A DNA stretch of 64,000 nucleotides. Source: Holothuria scabra. Taxonomy: Eukaryota; Echinodermata; Holothuroidea; Aspidochirotida; Holothuriidae. This document shows, piece after piece, positions 1 to 10,592 of the stretch. The stretch covers positions 11,212,922-11,276,921 of the forward strand of contig CM074185.1 in assembly GCA_037179385.1 (NCBI GenBank), written 5' to 3'. How positions within the stretch are numbered: the first letter of the stretch is position 1; the number at the start of each line of letters is the position of its first letter. A program made the translations under genes and the position numbers. The notes below the pieces were generated by a model. The model saw nothing but the letters and a program-made list of their open reading frames with translations. It was not told where the DNA came from and ran no database searches.

Positions 1-640
1 GCTTCAAGTTCAACCTATGGACGATTCAGCTGATTCAACACACAGTATGTACAGTGCGGGTTATCACGTGTAGACCTCGCAAACTGTGACTTGTACCCGG
101 CGAAGTCGACGTTTGTTGTCAACCTCATGTGGATGATACAATGTTTTGATTTGGAGAGGAACAGATCACACAGTCAGCTGCGGCCAAAAAGACCAATAAA
201 CACAGTTTCGATTTAATTAGGCAGTACGCCCTCAGTTGATTTACGTAACAAAACTTTTTAACCATTTACAGCGAAGCATGCAAAATTTCATTCAGCTATT
301 GAAACATTGTAGCTGCATGTTTTCTCAGTAAATACATGTAATGTTCTTGATCTTGCAATCTTTTAAACATAATGTGTTCTGGTCTGGATCTCAACGTCTT
401 GATATTGTCACCTTCAATATTAAGGTCCACTGACTTCCTATAGAGGCTTTGCAATTGCGTCACGGAACCGCCATGCTGGAGGACATTCATGCCAAATACA
501 CGTAGCTTTGCGCCGAACGCACTGCAAAGTGTGCACTGTGATGTGCACGGTGTGTACAAATTCAACAAGCAAGCGCGTCCCGAATGGTTTACTACGTAGT
601 TACATGTACTCCAACATGGCCGCCGGAGAGTATTATGACG
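1..640. other. No gene recognised
   Basis: I see no supported coding region, RNA gene or clear mobile-element end here. The short open frames have no recognisable domain. Confidence 0.5.
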
Positions 641-830
641 TCATGTGAAAAGCCTCTATATATGGACAGAGCATACTGCACGGCATAGATTGTCGCTAGA
701 GTACGTGCGAGAAAGGTGTAACAAAATGGATTAATGATATGGTTTTGTACGGGAAAGTTTGGACTTGCTCAACTAAATCAACAGATTTTGCAAGAAAGTT
801 GAAATATTTTTGAAATAATGCAAGGTAAAG
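641..830 (+). repeat. Fold-back repeat arm, copy 1
   Basis: This stretch carries GGACAGAGCATACTGCACGG and continues through a segment rich in GAAAGTTTGGACTT and TTTTGCAAGAAAGTTGAAA. The reverse complement of 4200-4420 shows the same order of blocks with scattered mismatches, so the two form an inverted pair about 3.4 kb apart. Similar blocks occur at 3430-3560 and 4000-4140. It may be a palindromic DNA transposon family; no transposase was seen. Confidence 0.55.
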
Positions 831-894
831 TCAAAATCACTGTTTCAGGAATATGATATTTTTTCCCACTGAAGTTAAACTTTTGTTTAAAAAA

Positions 895-1125
895 CTTCGG
901 TAAGAGCATCCGCCTCTCACGCGGAAGGCCCTGGTTCTGTTCCCAGGTCGGGTCATACCAAAGACTTTAAAAATGGAACCTACTGCCGTTGTGCGTGATG
1001 CTGCGCACGAGCAATGGACAAGGGAAAACAAGCCAGTGAGCAATGAGTGCAACTGGAAAATGCATGGCCGGCTCGACTTGAACCATTAGATTCGAAACTG
1101 GGCTGTAAAACTCCATCTCAACTAC
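895..1125 (+). mobile_element. tRNA-derived SINE, full-length copy
   Basis: The head (about 897-960) resembles a tRNA: a degenerate A box near 900 and a B-box-like GGTTCTGTTCC at 933-943. Next come GGGTCATACCAAAGACTTT, a body with AACAAGCCAGTGAGC, and a tail with GGCCGGCTCGACTTGAACC and ACTGGGCTGTAAAACTCC. The same body and tail recur on the minus strand near 25.9, 29.0, 50.1 and 58.2 kb, so this is a dispersed family. It has no coding capacity. Confidence 0.7.
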
Positions 1126-1214
1126 AGAGTCTTGGTCAAAATCAGACAGTTTAAAGCTTCACGTCGGAGTTCCAATAAACAGGATTAAGAATAATAAATC
1201 GTAAGGAGAGGATC

Positions 1215-3290
1215 AACTTATTGACGAATTTTTGAAATACAGCCCCGATCGTGTTATATATCTCATAACAAAAATTTTTAATGTGGTTTTGGCTTTCTGT
1301 ATTATCCCAACTAATGACGCTGGGAACTATCGTGGTAAAACTTTGTTAAGCTGTTTGGGTAAGCTATTCCCCTCAATTTTAAATGAACGCATTAAAACTT
1401 TCCTCTGTAATACTGGTATGATTGGCGATGAACAGGCATAGTTTAGGAGCAACCACTCTACACTTGATCATGTATTCACGCTTTGCGCTATTGTTGATTA
1501 TTATCCCCGTAAGAAAAAGAGAATTTATTGTGATTTTATTGATTATGAAAAGGCATTTGACATTGTGGATAGGGCAAGCCTGTGGTGAGAGCTTATTGGC
1601 TGTAATATTAATGAGAATGTGCTTGAGGTTATTCTTACTTTTTATGAGAACGCAAAATCAGCTGTCATTAAGGACGGAATAAAATCCGACTTTTTTTTTC
1701 ATTGTAATGTAGGGGTCAGACAGGGTGAAAATTTGTCCTCTGTGCTTTGTACAATATTTTGAAATGATTTCGAGCGTTTTGGTAGTCACTATTATAATGG
1801 TTTGCATAATTTATCAGGTTCTATGAATGAGGTTCTCAGTAATGACGAAGTAGAAGGTTTCATTAAATTATTTACTTTGTTATATGCAGATGACACTATT
1901 GTATTGGCTGAATCCGAAAATGAACTGCAGAAGTCTTTGAATGGTGTACATGATTATTGCAATGTTTGGCACATGAAAGTTAACGTTAAAAAACTAAAAT
2001 AGTTATTTTTTCAAAGGGTAAAATAAGAAAAAAACCTACGTTCAAATTTGGAAATAAAAGCGTACAAATCGTTAACGACTACACCTATCTCGGGTCACGT
2101 TTAATTATAATAAAAGTTTTTTTAAGGCCGTGAGTGCACAAGTAAATCAGGGTAGACGAGCTCTGTTCATTATGACGCATAGGCTAAGTCCTATAACCTT
2201 TGTCTTCCACCCGATATCTAGATAAAATTGTTCGATCAGCTTGTCCTTCCGGTTCTTTTGTATGGATGTGGGGTAGGGTGTTTCCAAAATATCAGTCAAA
2301 TAGAAGTCTTTCATACTAAATTTTGTGTGAAAATTTTGAAGCTTAGTAAGTATAGGCCAAATTGTATGGTATATGGGGGAGCTAGGGCGACATAAAATCT
2401 GTAAGTCTGTTGAACTGAGGATGGTCTTATTTTGGTGTGCCATTTCATCTGGTATAGGTCATAATTTAGCATTTAATTTATAAGTTTCTTAGACGTTAGA
2501 ATTATGTATGAAACCGAAGTATATAGCTCACCCTGGATTATTTAAGTGAAAGATATATTTGACAAATCGGGAATGTCATTTGTTTGGAACAATAGTGAAG
2601 AAGTATCTAGTAACTGGTTGAAAGCAGCATTAAATCAACTTTTAAACGATATATATGAACAGGATTGCTGAAGTAAATACAAACTCCCAGTGTAAGAATT
2701 ACAGACATTTAAAACTAGGTTAGTATTTGAACCCTATCTGCTTAATTTTGATCATTTCTGGGAAACTCATTTTGTAAGTTTAGATGTGGGAATCGTAAGC
2801 TACCGGTGGAACGGGTGAATTTGAGGGTATTATTTATCATGAAAGAATTTGTGACTTGTGTGATGAGGAGGCCTTATGGGATAAATTCCATTATATTTTG
2901 CAGTGCCCTTACTTTACCACAGAAGACGGCCTACAACTGTTAAATTGAAGGAACGTTTTCAGAGTAGTGATAGGAATATCGTGTCCAACTTGTTTAAGCT
3001 TTGTAAGATAATTATGATTAAATTCTCAGGTTAATTGTAATCTTTAATCTATAGGTGACTGGGGTCTGAATTGTCTTAGTTTGCTGAAAGCAGTGTCAGA
3101 TGGTGTTATAATTATATGTTTGTTATTATTTTTCCTTTTTTCTTTTTTCTCTAATTTTGCTTTGTTCTTTAAACCGTTCTTTTTTGTACTTTGATGCATT
3201 TTGTTAAATTACTTCCATTTTTTATATTCTTTACAGTATGTCTGTTTGTAAGTCTCTTATACCTCTTTGAGGTGTAATATAGAATTAATG
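1215..3290 (+). pseudogene. Decayed non-LTR retrotransposon (LINE) with reverse transcriptase remnant
   Basis: Read in the plus direction with frame changes and many stops, the segment shows reverse transcriptase blocks in the right order: NYRGKTLLS (about 1324-1350), a GDEQA block followed by a stop in place of the next codon (about 1425-1441), DYEKAF (about 1540-1560), GVRQGE (about 1711-1728) and the catalytic YADD (about 1883-1894). Further downstream are a YGELGR-like block near 2370 and a Cys/His region near 2850-2910 (CDLC, then HYILQCPYF), both typical of the C-terminal half of jockey/CR1-like elements. It begins inside the reverse transcriptase domain, so it is 5' truncated, and it cannot be active. 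The exact clade cannot be settled by eye. Confidence 0.8.
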
Positions 3291-3302
3291 AAACTGAATG
3301 GA

Positions 3303-3442
3303 GAAGGGAAAACAAGCCAGTGAGCAGTCAGTACATCTGGAAAAGGCCGTGGCCGGCTCGACTTGAACCATTAGGTTCGAAACTGGGCCGTAAAACTCCA
3401 TCTAACTAATTACAGAGTCTTCGTCAAAATCAGCTTCACGTC
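3303..3442 (+). repeat. SINE body and tail plus flank, repeated from 1019-1165
   Basis: From AGGGAAAACAAGCCAGTGAGC onward this repeats the SINE body and tail seen at 1019-1125, and the match continues past the SINE into the flank (ACAGAGTCTT, CAAAATCAG, CTTCACGTCGG). The tRNA-like head is missing. The two copies directly flank the LINE relic. Confidence 0.6.
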
Positions 3443-3560
3443 GGCTATCTTGGTGGGTCTTTTGCCCCAGACGGTGGCGACAGCCTACGGATTGGACGTA
3501 CGTGTCACATGCTCTGCCCATGTATAAAGGAAGTCCGTGGGCAGATCTCTGACTAATATG
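3430..3560 (-). repeat. Fold-back repeat, copy 2
   Basis: The reverse complement contains ACATGGGCAGAGCATG and GCCACCGTCTG blocks that also occur in direct orientation at 4000-4140, making a second local inverted pair of the same family. Confidence 0.5.
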
Positions 3561-3999
3561 TTGACATCCGAGATGTTGCGGATACGGATTTATGTTAATA
3601 CTGAGATAAAGCCTCCAAAAAGATACATTCTTTAGTCTTACATAAGTAAAGCAATAATCTTTTTTTAAATATCTGACGAAAACAGAAGCGTAACCCGACC
3701 CTTGAATAGAGGGAAGGGACAAATTAAAACTATTCAATATATATGTTACTGCCGCTGCCGAATTCATGATAGTTTTCAAATAATAATTTTGATGTGCCCT
3801 GTAACCTGGTAACAGGGGTCAACACCGGTGAGAGCCGGACAGGACCCAGTTTGAGCACTCACCATAGACATAAGTATAATGTATTAATATTTGATGAAAC
3901 GTTACATCACATTTTAGGTCGGTACACGCTTTACCGTACATATTTTATACAGTTACGATGATTTCTTGTACTGGTAGACATAATTCTTCTCTCATTTAC

Positions 4000-4140
4000 A
4001 AGATAACCTGTATATAGGCAGGCCACGGAATTCCTATGTACATGGGCAGAGCATGCAACGCGTACGTCCTATCAGTAGATTTGCGCCACCGTCTGAGTAA
4101 AAAAAGCGCACCAAGATGGCCGCCGTCAAGCTGTAATTTG
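4000..4140 (+). repeat. Fold-back repeat, copy 3
   Basis: Contains ACATGGGCAGAGCATGC, GCGCCACCGTCTGAG and CCAAGATGGCCGCCGTCAAG, which match the reverse complement of 3430-3560. No coding content was found. Confidence 0.5.
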
Positions 4141-4199
4141 TATGATTTAACCGGTATGATCATATCTGTAATACTGTGAATTACATAAGTTAAACTTGA

Positions 4200-4420
4200 A
4201 TGGCTAAAATTATCATATTCCTGCAATACGTGTAGTAATTTGACCTTACCTCGTATTATTTCGAAAATTTTTCAACTTTCTTGCAAAACCTGTTGATTAA
4301 CTTGAGGAAGTCCAAACTTTCACAAAGAACCATAGCAGACAGCCATCTTGCTACGCCTATGCTCACACGTACGGTAGCGACAATGTGCCGTGCAGTATGC
4401 TCTGTCCATGTTTAAGAAGT
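4200..4420 (-). repeat. Fold-back repeat arm, copy 4
   Basis: This is the inverted counterpart of 641-830, with the same order of blocks when reverse-complemented (GGACAGAGCATACTGCACGG, then GAAAGTTTGGACTT, then TTTTGCAAGAAAGTTGAAA). Confidence 0.55.
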
Positions 4421-5223
4421 CCGTGAGGCAGGCCAACTTGGGAGAGACAATTGATGCGGTCCACACAAATTTCTCCAGCCCGGAATTTGGTCGTTTACCT
4501 TCACATGTGTAGGCGTAGAGAAAATTTTCAGTTAAAAGACGGTGACCGCAAGTATGCTCCTTTCCTTTAAATCCATGCAAGAAAATCCCTTTTTGCCGGT
4601 CCCCCTATGTCAGTAAAATGTCTCATATTTCAGCAATTACTTTGAAAAAAATGCGCATGCCTTTTTCACAAAATTATATGTATAAGCTTGGACTCTTATT
4701 ACTTTTAAAGAAAATCAGTCTGTGGAGCCAACGGAGTGTTGTATCCGGCAATTATGGTAACAAGCAATCCAATCCATAAAATGTAGCATGCACCTGCATC
4801 AAACTTAGTCAAAATTAAAAGACTTTGTAACGATAATCTTTCTAACTTCGGGACATAGGCGTACGAGGGGGAGTCTGTCCCCAAGAGAAAATTTTCGCAA
4901 GATCTAAATTTCGGGCAGGAATTTCCAAAATATCAGGGCAGCCACTTGAGTTTTAAAAAACTGGCATGGTTTTAATTACTACGAAAATCCGTAGGAGTTC
5001 CCGAAATCGTGAAAGATACGCCCGCACAAGGGGGAAAACATCATATGTCGTGGAAAAAAATATGGCAGGAAAAAAACTATTATTCGTGAGGTTTAATTCA
5101 AATTCTTTTGCAACACAATGCCCCAAAGCCCGAATATGCAAGTTCTTACAAACAAAACGGAGATGAATCATAGTCAGGGTAACATACATAAGAAAGATCG
5201 AAAGATAAAAATAAATGGCAACT
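4421..5223. other. No gene recognised
   Basis: Unique-looking AT-rich sequence. Overlapping short open frames on both strands at 4953-5189 have no recognisable motif. Confidence 0.5.
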
Positions 5224-5227
5224 TTAA

Positions 5228-5478
5228 CCCTTTACCGTTGTGCTCCGATCGGGGCATATTTGCGCGCCTCGGGACTGGGCGGAAAAGCGGACGTAGCCCG
5301 CCCCGCATCGGCTTCCGTAGGCCATTGACCCCGTGACCTTAAACTATTGTCTCTCTCGCTCTTGTGGCCGAATTTTCGGGTAGCTACTCGCAGTTTCGAG
5401 CTCCGCGTGAAACAGTAAAGATGTGTGACAGCCGAGCTCTCCGCATGGGCCCAAAAGGACCCAAACAACGGCAAAGGG
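5228..5478. mobile_element. piggyBac-type MITE (251 bp) with TTAA target duplications
   Basis: The element is bounded by TTAA on both sides (5224-5227 and 5479-5482). Its ends form inverted repeats: CCCTTTACCGTTG on the left, and CAACGGCAAAGGG on the right, which reverse-complements to CCCTTTGCCGTTG with one mismatch. TTAA duplication and CCC-starting ends are hallmarks of the piggyBac superfamily. At 251 bp it can only be non-autonomous. The interior is notably GC-rich (about 5250-5340) compared with its surroundings, so its open frames are not credible genes. Confidence 0.7.
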
Positions 5479-8034
5479 TTAAGGTAAAAGTAAATGTGCA
5501 GTTTAGAATAAGATCTACGTTCGTTCTCTAAAACAGTTCACATACGGTGAAAGCCCTTCCTTTAGTCGCCTCTTACGACATGCCAGAAATATTCTACAAT
5601 AACCCCATCACTCAGAGGGACTTTAGAGATGATAGTTACATGAACAGAAACAATTCTCTAGTGGGGGAGGGGCCCGGAGGGGCGAGAATGTGAAATTTGC
5701 ATTGGACCACCCGGCATCCCAGAGGAGGATCCTTAAATGCAATTTGATGCATTATCTGAGCAAATATGAACCAAAATTACGACACAAATTTGCCAATATT
5801 TACAGACTGGGCAAAATTAAGTGATTTTTGTTCTTGACGTTTCCATCCCCTTCCACCATCAAACGCTCTTGGGAAGATAGTTTCCCACGACATGATTTCT
5901 TCATAGATTAATTATAAATTTCTTCAATTACTAATTTCTTCATGGTTATATTATTAATTGATAATTAAGGCCTACGTGACTATCCCATGAAGAGCCATTA
6001 CTGGAACTGGCACAGGGTTTTGGACAAGTATTTTCACCACAGATCGATTAATGGTTCTGAGATTCCTCCTTCTTTTGTACAAGGGCAGACAGAAATCCCT
6101 TTTGCATGCACCACATATTTATTATAAAAAAAATCTCATATGGGCCTGCAGTGCCTGACGGTCATCATGGTACACTTGCAGGGTTGCAATTTTGTCTCAC
6201 CTAGCAAAAAGTCAGCCATTTTGTTGGTCCCAAAAATAGTGGCCGGGCTACAAATCACTTAACATATAGGTTTTCATGTTATCAATTTGCTCTTGTTTAT
6301 TAAGCAGTGTACTAATATTCAGTTACAAAGGGTTAAGGTAAAAGTAAATGTGCAGTTTAGAATAAGATCTACGTTCGTTCTCTAAAACAGTTCACATACG
6401 GTGAAAGCCCTTCCTTTAGTCGCCTCTTACGACATGCCAGAAATATTCTACAATAACCCCATCACTCAGAGGGACTTTAGAGATGATAGTTACATGAACA
6501 GAAACAATTCTCTAGTGGGGGAGGGGCCCGGAGGGGCGAGAATGTGAAATTTGCATTGGACCACCCGGCATCCCAGAGGAGGATCCTTAAATGCAATTTG
6601 ATGCATTATCTGAGCAAATATGAACCAAAATTACGACACAAATTTGCCAATATTTACAGACTGGGCAAAATTAAGTGATTTTTGTTCTTGACGTTTCCAT
6701 CCCCTTCCACCATCAAACGCTCTTGGGAAGATAGTTTCCCACGACATGATTTCTTCATAGATTAATTATAAATTTCTTCAATTACTAATTTCTTCATGGT
6801 TATATTATTAATTGATAATTAAGGCCTACGTGACTATCCCATGAAGAGCCATTACTGGAACTGGCACAGGGTTTTGGACAAGTATTTTCACCACAGATCG
6901 ATTAATGGTTCTGAGATTCCTCCTTCTTTTGTACAAGGGCAGACAGAAATCCCTTTTGCATGCACCACATATTTATTATAAAAAAAATCTCATATGGGCC
7001 TGCAGTGCCTGACGGTCATCATGGTACACTTGCAGGGTTGCAATTTTGTCTCACCTAGCAAAAAGTCAGCCATTTTGTTGGTCCCAAAAATAGTGGCCGG
7101 GCTACAAATCACTTAACATATAGGTTTTCATGTTATCAATTTGCTCTTGTTTATTAAGCAGTGTACTAATATTCAGTTACAAAGGGTTAAGGTAAAAGTA
7201 AATGTGCAGTTTAGAATAAGATCTACGTTCGTTCTCTAAAACAGTTCACATACGGTGAAAGCCCTTCCTTTAGTCGCCTCTTACGACATGCCAGAAATAT
7301 TCTACAATAACCCCATCACTCAGAGGGACTTTAGAGATGATAGTTACATGAACAGAAACAATTCTCTAGTGGGGGAGGGGCCCGGAGGGGCGAGAATGTG
7401 AAATTTGCATTGGACCACCCGGCATCCCAGAGGAGGATCCTTAAATGCAATTTGATGCATTATCTGAGCAAATATGAACCAAAATTACGACACAAATTTG
7501 CCAATATTTACAGACTGGGCAAAATTAAGTGATTTTTGTTCTTGACGTTTCCATCCCCTTCCACCATCAAACGCTCTTGGGAAGATAGTTTCCCACGACA
7601 TGATTTCTTCATAGATTAATTATAAATTTCTTCAATTACTAATTTCTTCATGGTTATATTATTAATTGATAATTAAGGCCTACGTGACTATCCCATGAAG
7701 AGCCATTACTGGAACTGGCACAGGGTTTTGGACAAGTATTTTCACCACAGATCGATTAATGGTTCTGAGATTCCTCCTTCTTTTGTACAAGGGCAGACAG
7801 AAATCCCTTTTGCATGCACCACATATTTATTATAAAAAAAATCTCATATGGGCCTGCAGTGCCTGACGGTCATCATGGTACACTTGCAGGGTTGCAATTT
7901 TGTCTCACCTAGCAAAAAGTCAGCCATTTTGTTGGTCCCAAAAATAGTGGCCGGGCTACAAATCACTTAACATATAGGTTTTCATGTTATCAATTTGCTC
8001 TTGTTTATTAAGCAGTGTACTAATATTCAGTTAC
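5473..8034. repeat. Three tandem copies of an 854-bp unit
   Basis: The units are 5473-6326, 6327-7180 and 7181-8034, giving two identical 854-bp periods. By eye I found no difference between the copies, including in homopolymer runs. The first unit begins within the last six bases of the MITE at 5228-5478, and CAAA is shared at the outer breakpoints. The unit has no long open frame. It contains a GTCG/CGAC mini-hairpin (GTCGCCTCTTACGAC). Confidence 0.95.
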
Positions 8035-10469
8035 AAACCCTGCGTCGAATGTTTTTACAAAAATAAAAATAAAAAGAATTTTGGGTGAGTCGCGATTGAT
8101 CGCTTTTCTTAGCAAAACAGGATATTTACCGGGCCGTAGCGAGTGTTGTGACGATAGGTGTAAGAAAAAGGGGTCCCCAGTCAATTCAAGAAAAAACATC
8201 TAGTTGCTTCCTCTTTCAAAAATGTCCAAAAATTGCGGAGTTGTCGAGTTAATTTTTTTTCAATGCTTTGGACCAAAATGAAAGGAGCCTGAAATGTTCA
8301 AACAATTTTTGGGGGTTCATATGAATTATTTACAGAACGCAAATCGGAGGCACAGTATGTGTTAAACCTGGGTACTAGAACAACCAAAACGTCTAACACT
8401 ACAGTAACAGGCTAGTGACAGATCTCTCCCTCCTCCAATCCAGGAAAGAACATCTTCTCTACAATGTCGGTGTGTAAATTTTATTGTATTGATCATGTAT
8501 ATTTCAGCGGGGTTAGAATTACCTCAAAATGATTGCCTCGATGCCACACGCCACATTATGCAAATTACTTTATACATAACATTAAAGACAAAAAGACTGC
8601 AAATCAGTTGACCCCCCTCCCCCCCCCCCCCAAAAAAAAAAAAAAAAACAAATTATACGAAATAAAACTTGACTTCAGGAAAAGTCCTCTCCCGGACAAG
8701 TTATATTTTATTAACCTTTCGTGTGTATTCTATTTTATTTTTGTGCCATTTTACCGTAATTGTTTAAGTTCTTTCACCTGTTCACAGCCTATACTTGCAG
8801 ATTTTTCACATTAGATGTGTTTTGACTGATTATTCACTGTGCTTTTCATTCTTCTAATGTCGAAGGTCTAAAAGAGTGAAATTATGTCTAAAACAGTAAA
8901 GTTATTCAACTTATGGACGGATTTAAAATGAGGATTATCGTACCGTATACACCAGTTACTATGACACTTTTCTTATTGAAAATTTTTTACTCCAAATTTA
9001 GACTGGTTTTTATAAGTTTTGACGTACTCTAAAGACCTAGTCTCGGTCCTTTTAAAAGGACTGTGGTCGAGCCCGGACTCGTACTAGTGATTTCAGAATT
9101 TGAAGAACATGGCCAGTGGGGATTAATTTTTTCCTATTGAGAGCCTTAGAGTACAGGGATTCGAGTCCTTGAAAACTGAAAATTGCCGGACTCGTGACTC
9201 GGACCCGGACGACTACAGCACTGCCTTTTAAATGTACAATATTTTGTTTGCTTGTTGATTACGTCATTTTCTTGATTGTTTGTTCAGCTTTAGATTTGTG
9301 TTTGCCGAATAATCTTATGATACGGTATTCTTTTCTTCTTTGCCATACATTTTTTGCCATAGGCCTAACAGGAAGATCCCGTAAATTTCTTTTTTCTCTT
9401 TCCAAGTACCCTACAGTATCCTGGTGTATGTCATAATTTTTCAGGGCATAAACTATCCAAGGTACCCGTAAGTTAAAATGCTACGTTTCCAAATTTCATA
9501 ACTTAGTGAGAAAAAATTTTGCTACATGACTCTCAATAACCAATCATAGAACACGACTCACTGCTCCTAACTAAATCGACTGCACTTCCTCTTTAAAGTG
9601 TGGATTTTCAAACTTCAGCTTAGACAAACATAAAACAATAAATCCTAGACGACCTTGGACAGCTGTCTACTTATTCCATCCTCTTTTACCATTAAGGTGT
9701 TATCAGCCAAACAAGTGTTCAGGAAAACAGTACTGTCGGGCAATGAAATCAGATGGGCGTTTTCACTTTTAGAAAAACCTCTTTAATTAACCCTAGTTAT
9801 ATTTGCTTAAAAACTTCAGTGCCCGTCGACCCGTTTGGATACAGTGAAACCATTGGTACAATTCTTTTGTGAATTATCGATTTCGTGACAAAGAATCTCT
9901 TGTGTTATTAGCAATAGAGCTTAATGAATATAAAGGAACGGTTAAGCGCATTCGCATTGTGTACTAAAGGCCACGTCTTTGAAGAAGTGGTTGGGCCTTA
10001 GTTACCACTTAGCGCGACGACGCCTATGGGCCTTGGTCTTTGCAGATAGTCTTAACAATAACATTGCAGGACGGAATGTAGCCGTAAAGACCAAAACGGA
10101 CTGTTTACAAACTTTACGCTGTAGTTTCAGTTAAATTTGAAAGTTCAATAAAGATCATTGAGTTCATTTATATTTCTAAGAATACGAAACATGTATCAGG
10201 ATAGGAAAGCCAGCAAATTGTGTGAAAGCTGATTAGGGGTTATTCAAGATTACAAACCCTTCTTGTCTAAGTGACCGATGCGAGTGAAGACCGAGATCTA
10301 AAAATTCTATCACACGGAGAGATTGCCACATGCAGCGATGAACTTGAATTCAACCTGAGAAACTGGGATAGACGGCAACCTGTGTCTTATCACAGTTAAA
10401 ACTTTTTGTCGTTTTCAGACTTCGCGAGTTGTCTCTGGACAATTATTTTGAACAGTCTGCAAATTGAAC
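8035..10469. other. No gene; simple repeats and a degenerate GACTCG-rich patch
   Basis: Holds a C-run followed by an A-run at about 8613-8649, and a patch at 9040-9225 with repeated ACTCG/CGAGTC words resembling the denser element at 26003-26175. Otherwise I see nothing. Confidence 0.5.
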
Positions 10470-10516
10470 ATGGTAGACGGTGCCGTGAAGTGATGAACCG
10501 AATTTTATTGACTTAG
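10470..10516 (+). promoter_or_regulatory. Two short upstream ORFs before the IQ/DUF4347-like gene
   Basis: ATG at 10470 opens a 7-codon frame that stops at 10493, and that TGA overlaps the ATG of a second 7-codon frame ending at 10516. Both precede the predicted start at 10543. If the 5' UTR reaches this far, they could damp translation. The transcription start is not visible from sequence, so this is tentative. Confidence 0.3.
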
Positions 10517-10542
10517 GCCAAGTCAACAGTATACGTTGTATT

Positions 10543-10592
10543 ATGGGGTCCGGATCGTCCAAGCGTGTGCAGACAAAGGCCACAGTTGTGGT
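10543..10592 (+). CDS. IQ/DUF4347-like gene, exon 1
   Basis: Encodes residues 1-16 plus two bases, including the putative myristoylation signal. The donor is GTGAGT at 10593; phase 2. Confidence 0.75.

Noticed and set aside
5232..5474. 80-codon minus-strand frame
   Set aside because: It lies wholly inside the piggyBac-type MITE and has no known motif.
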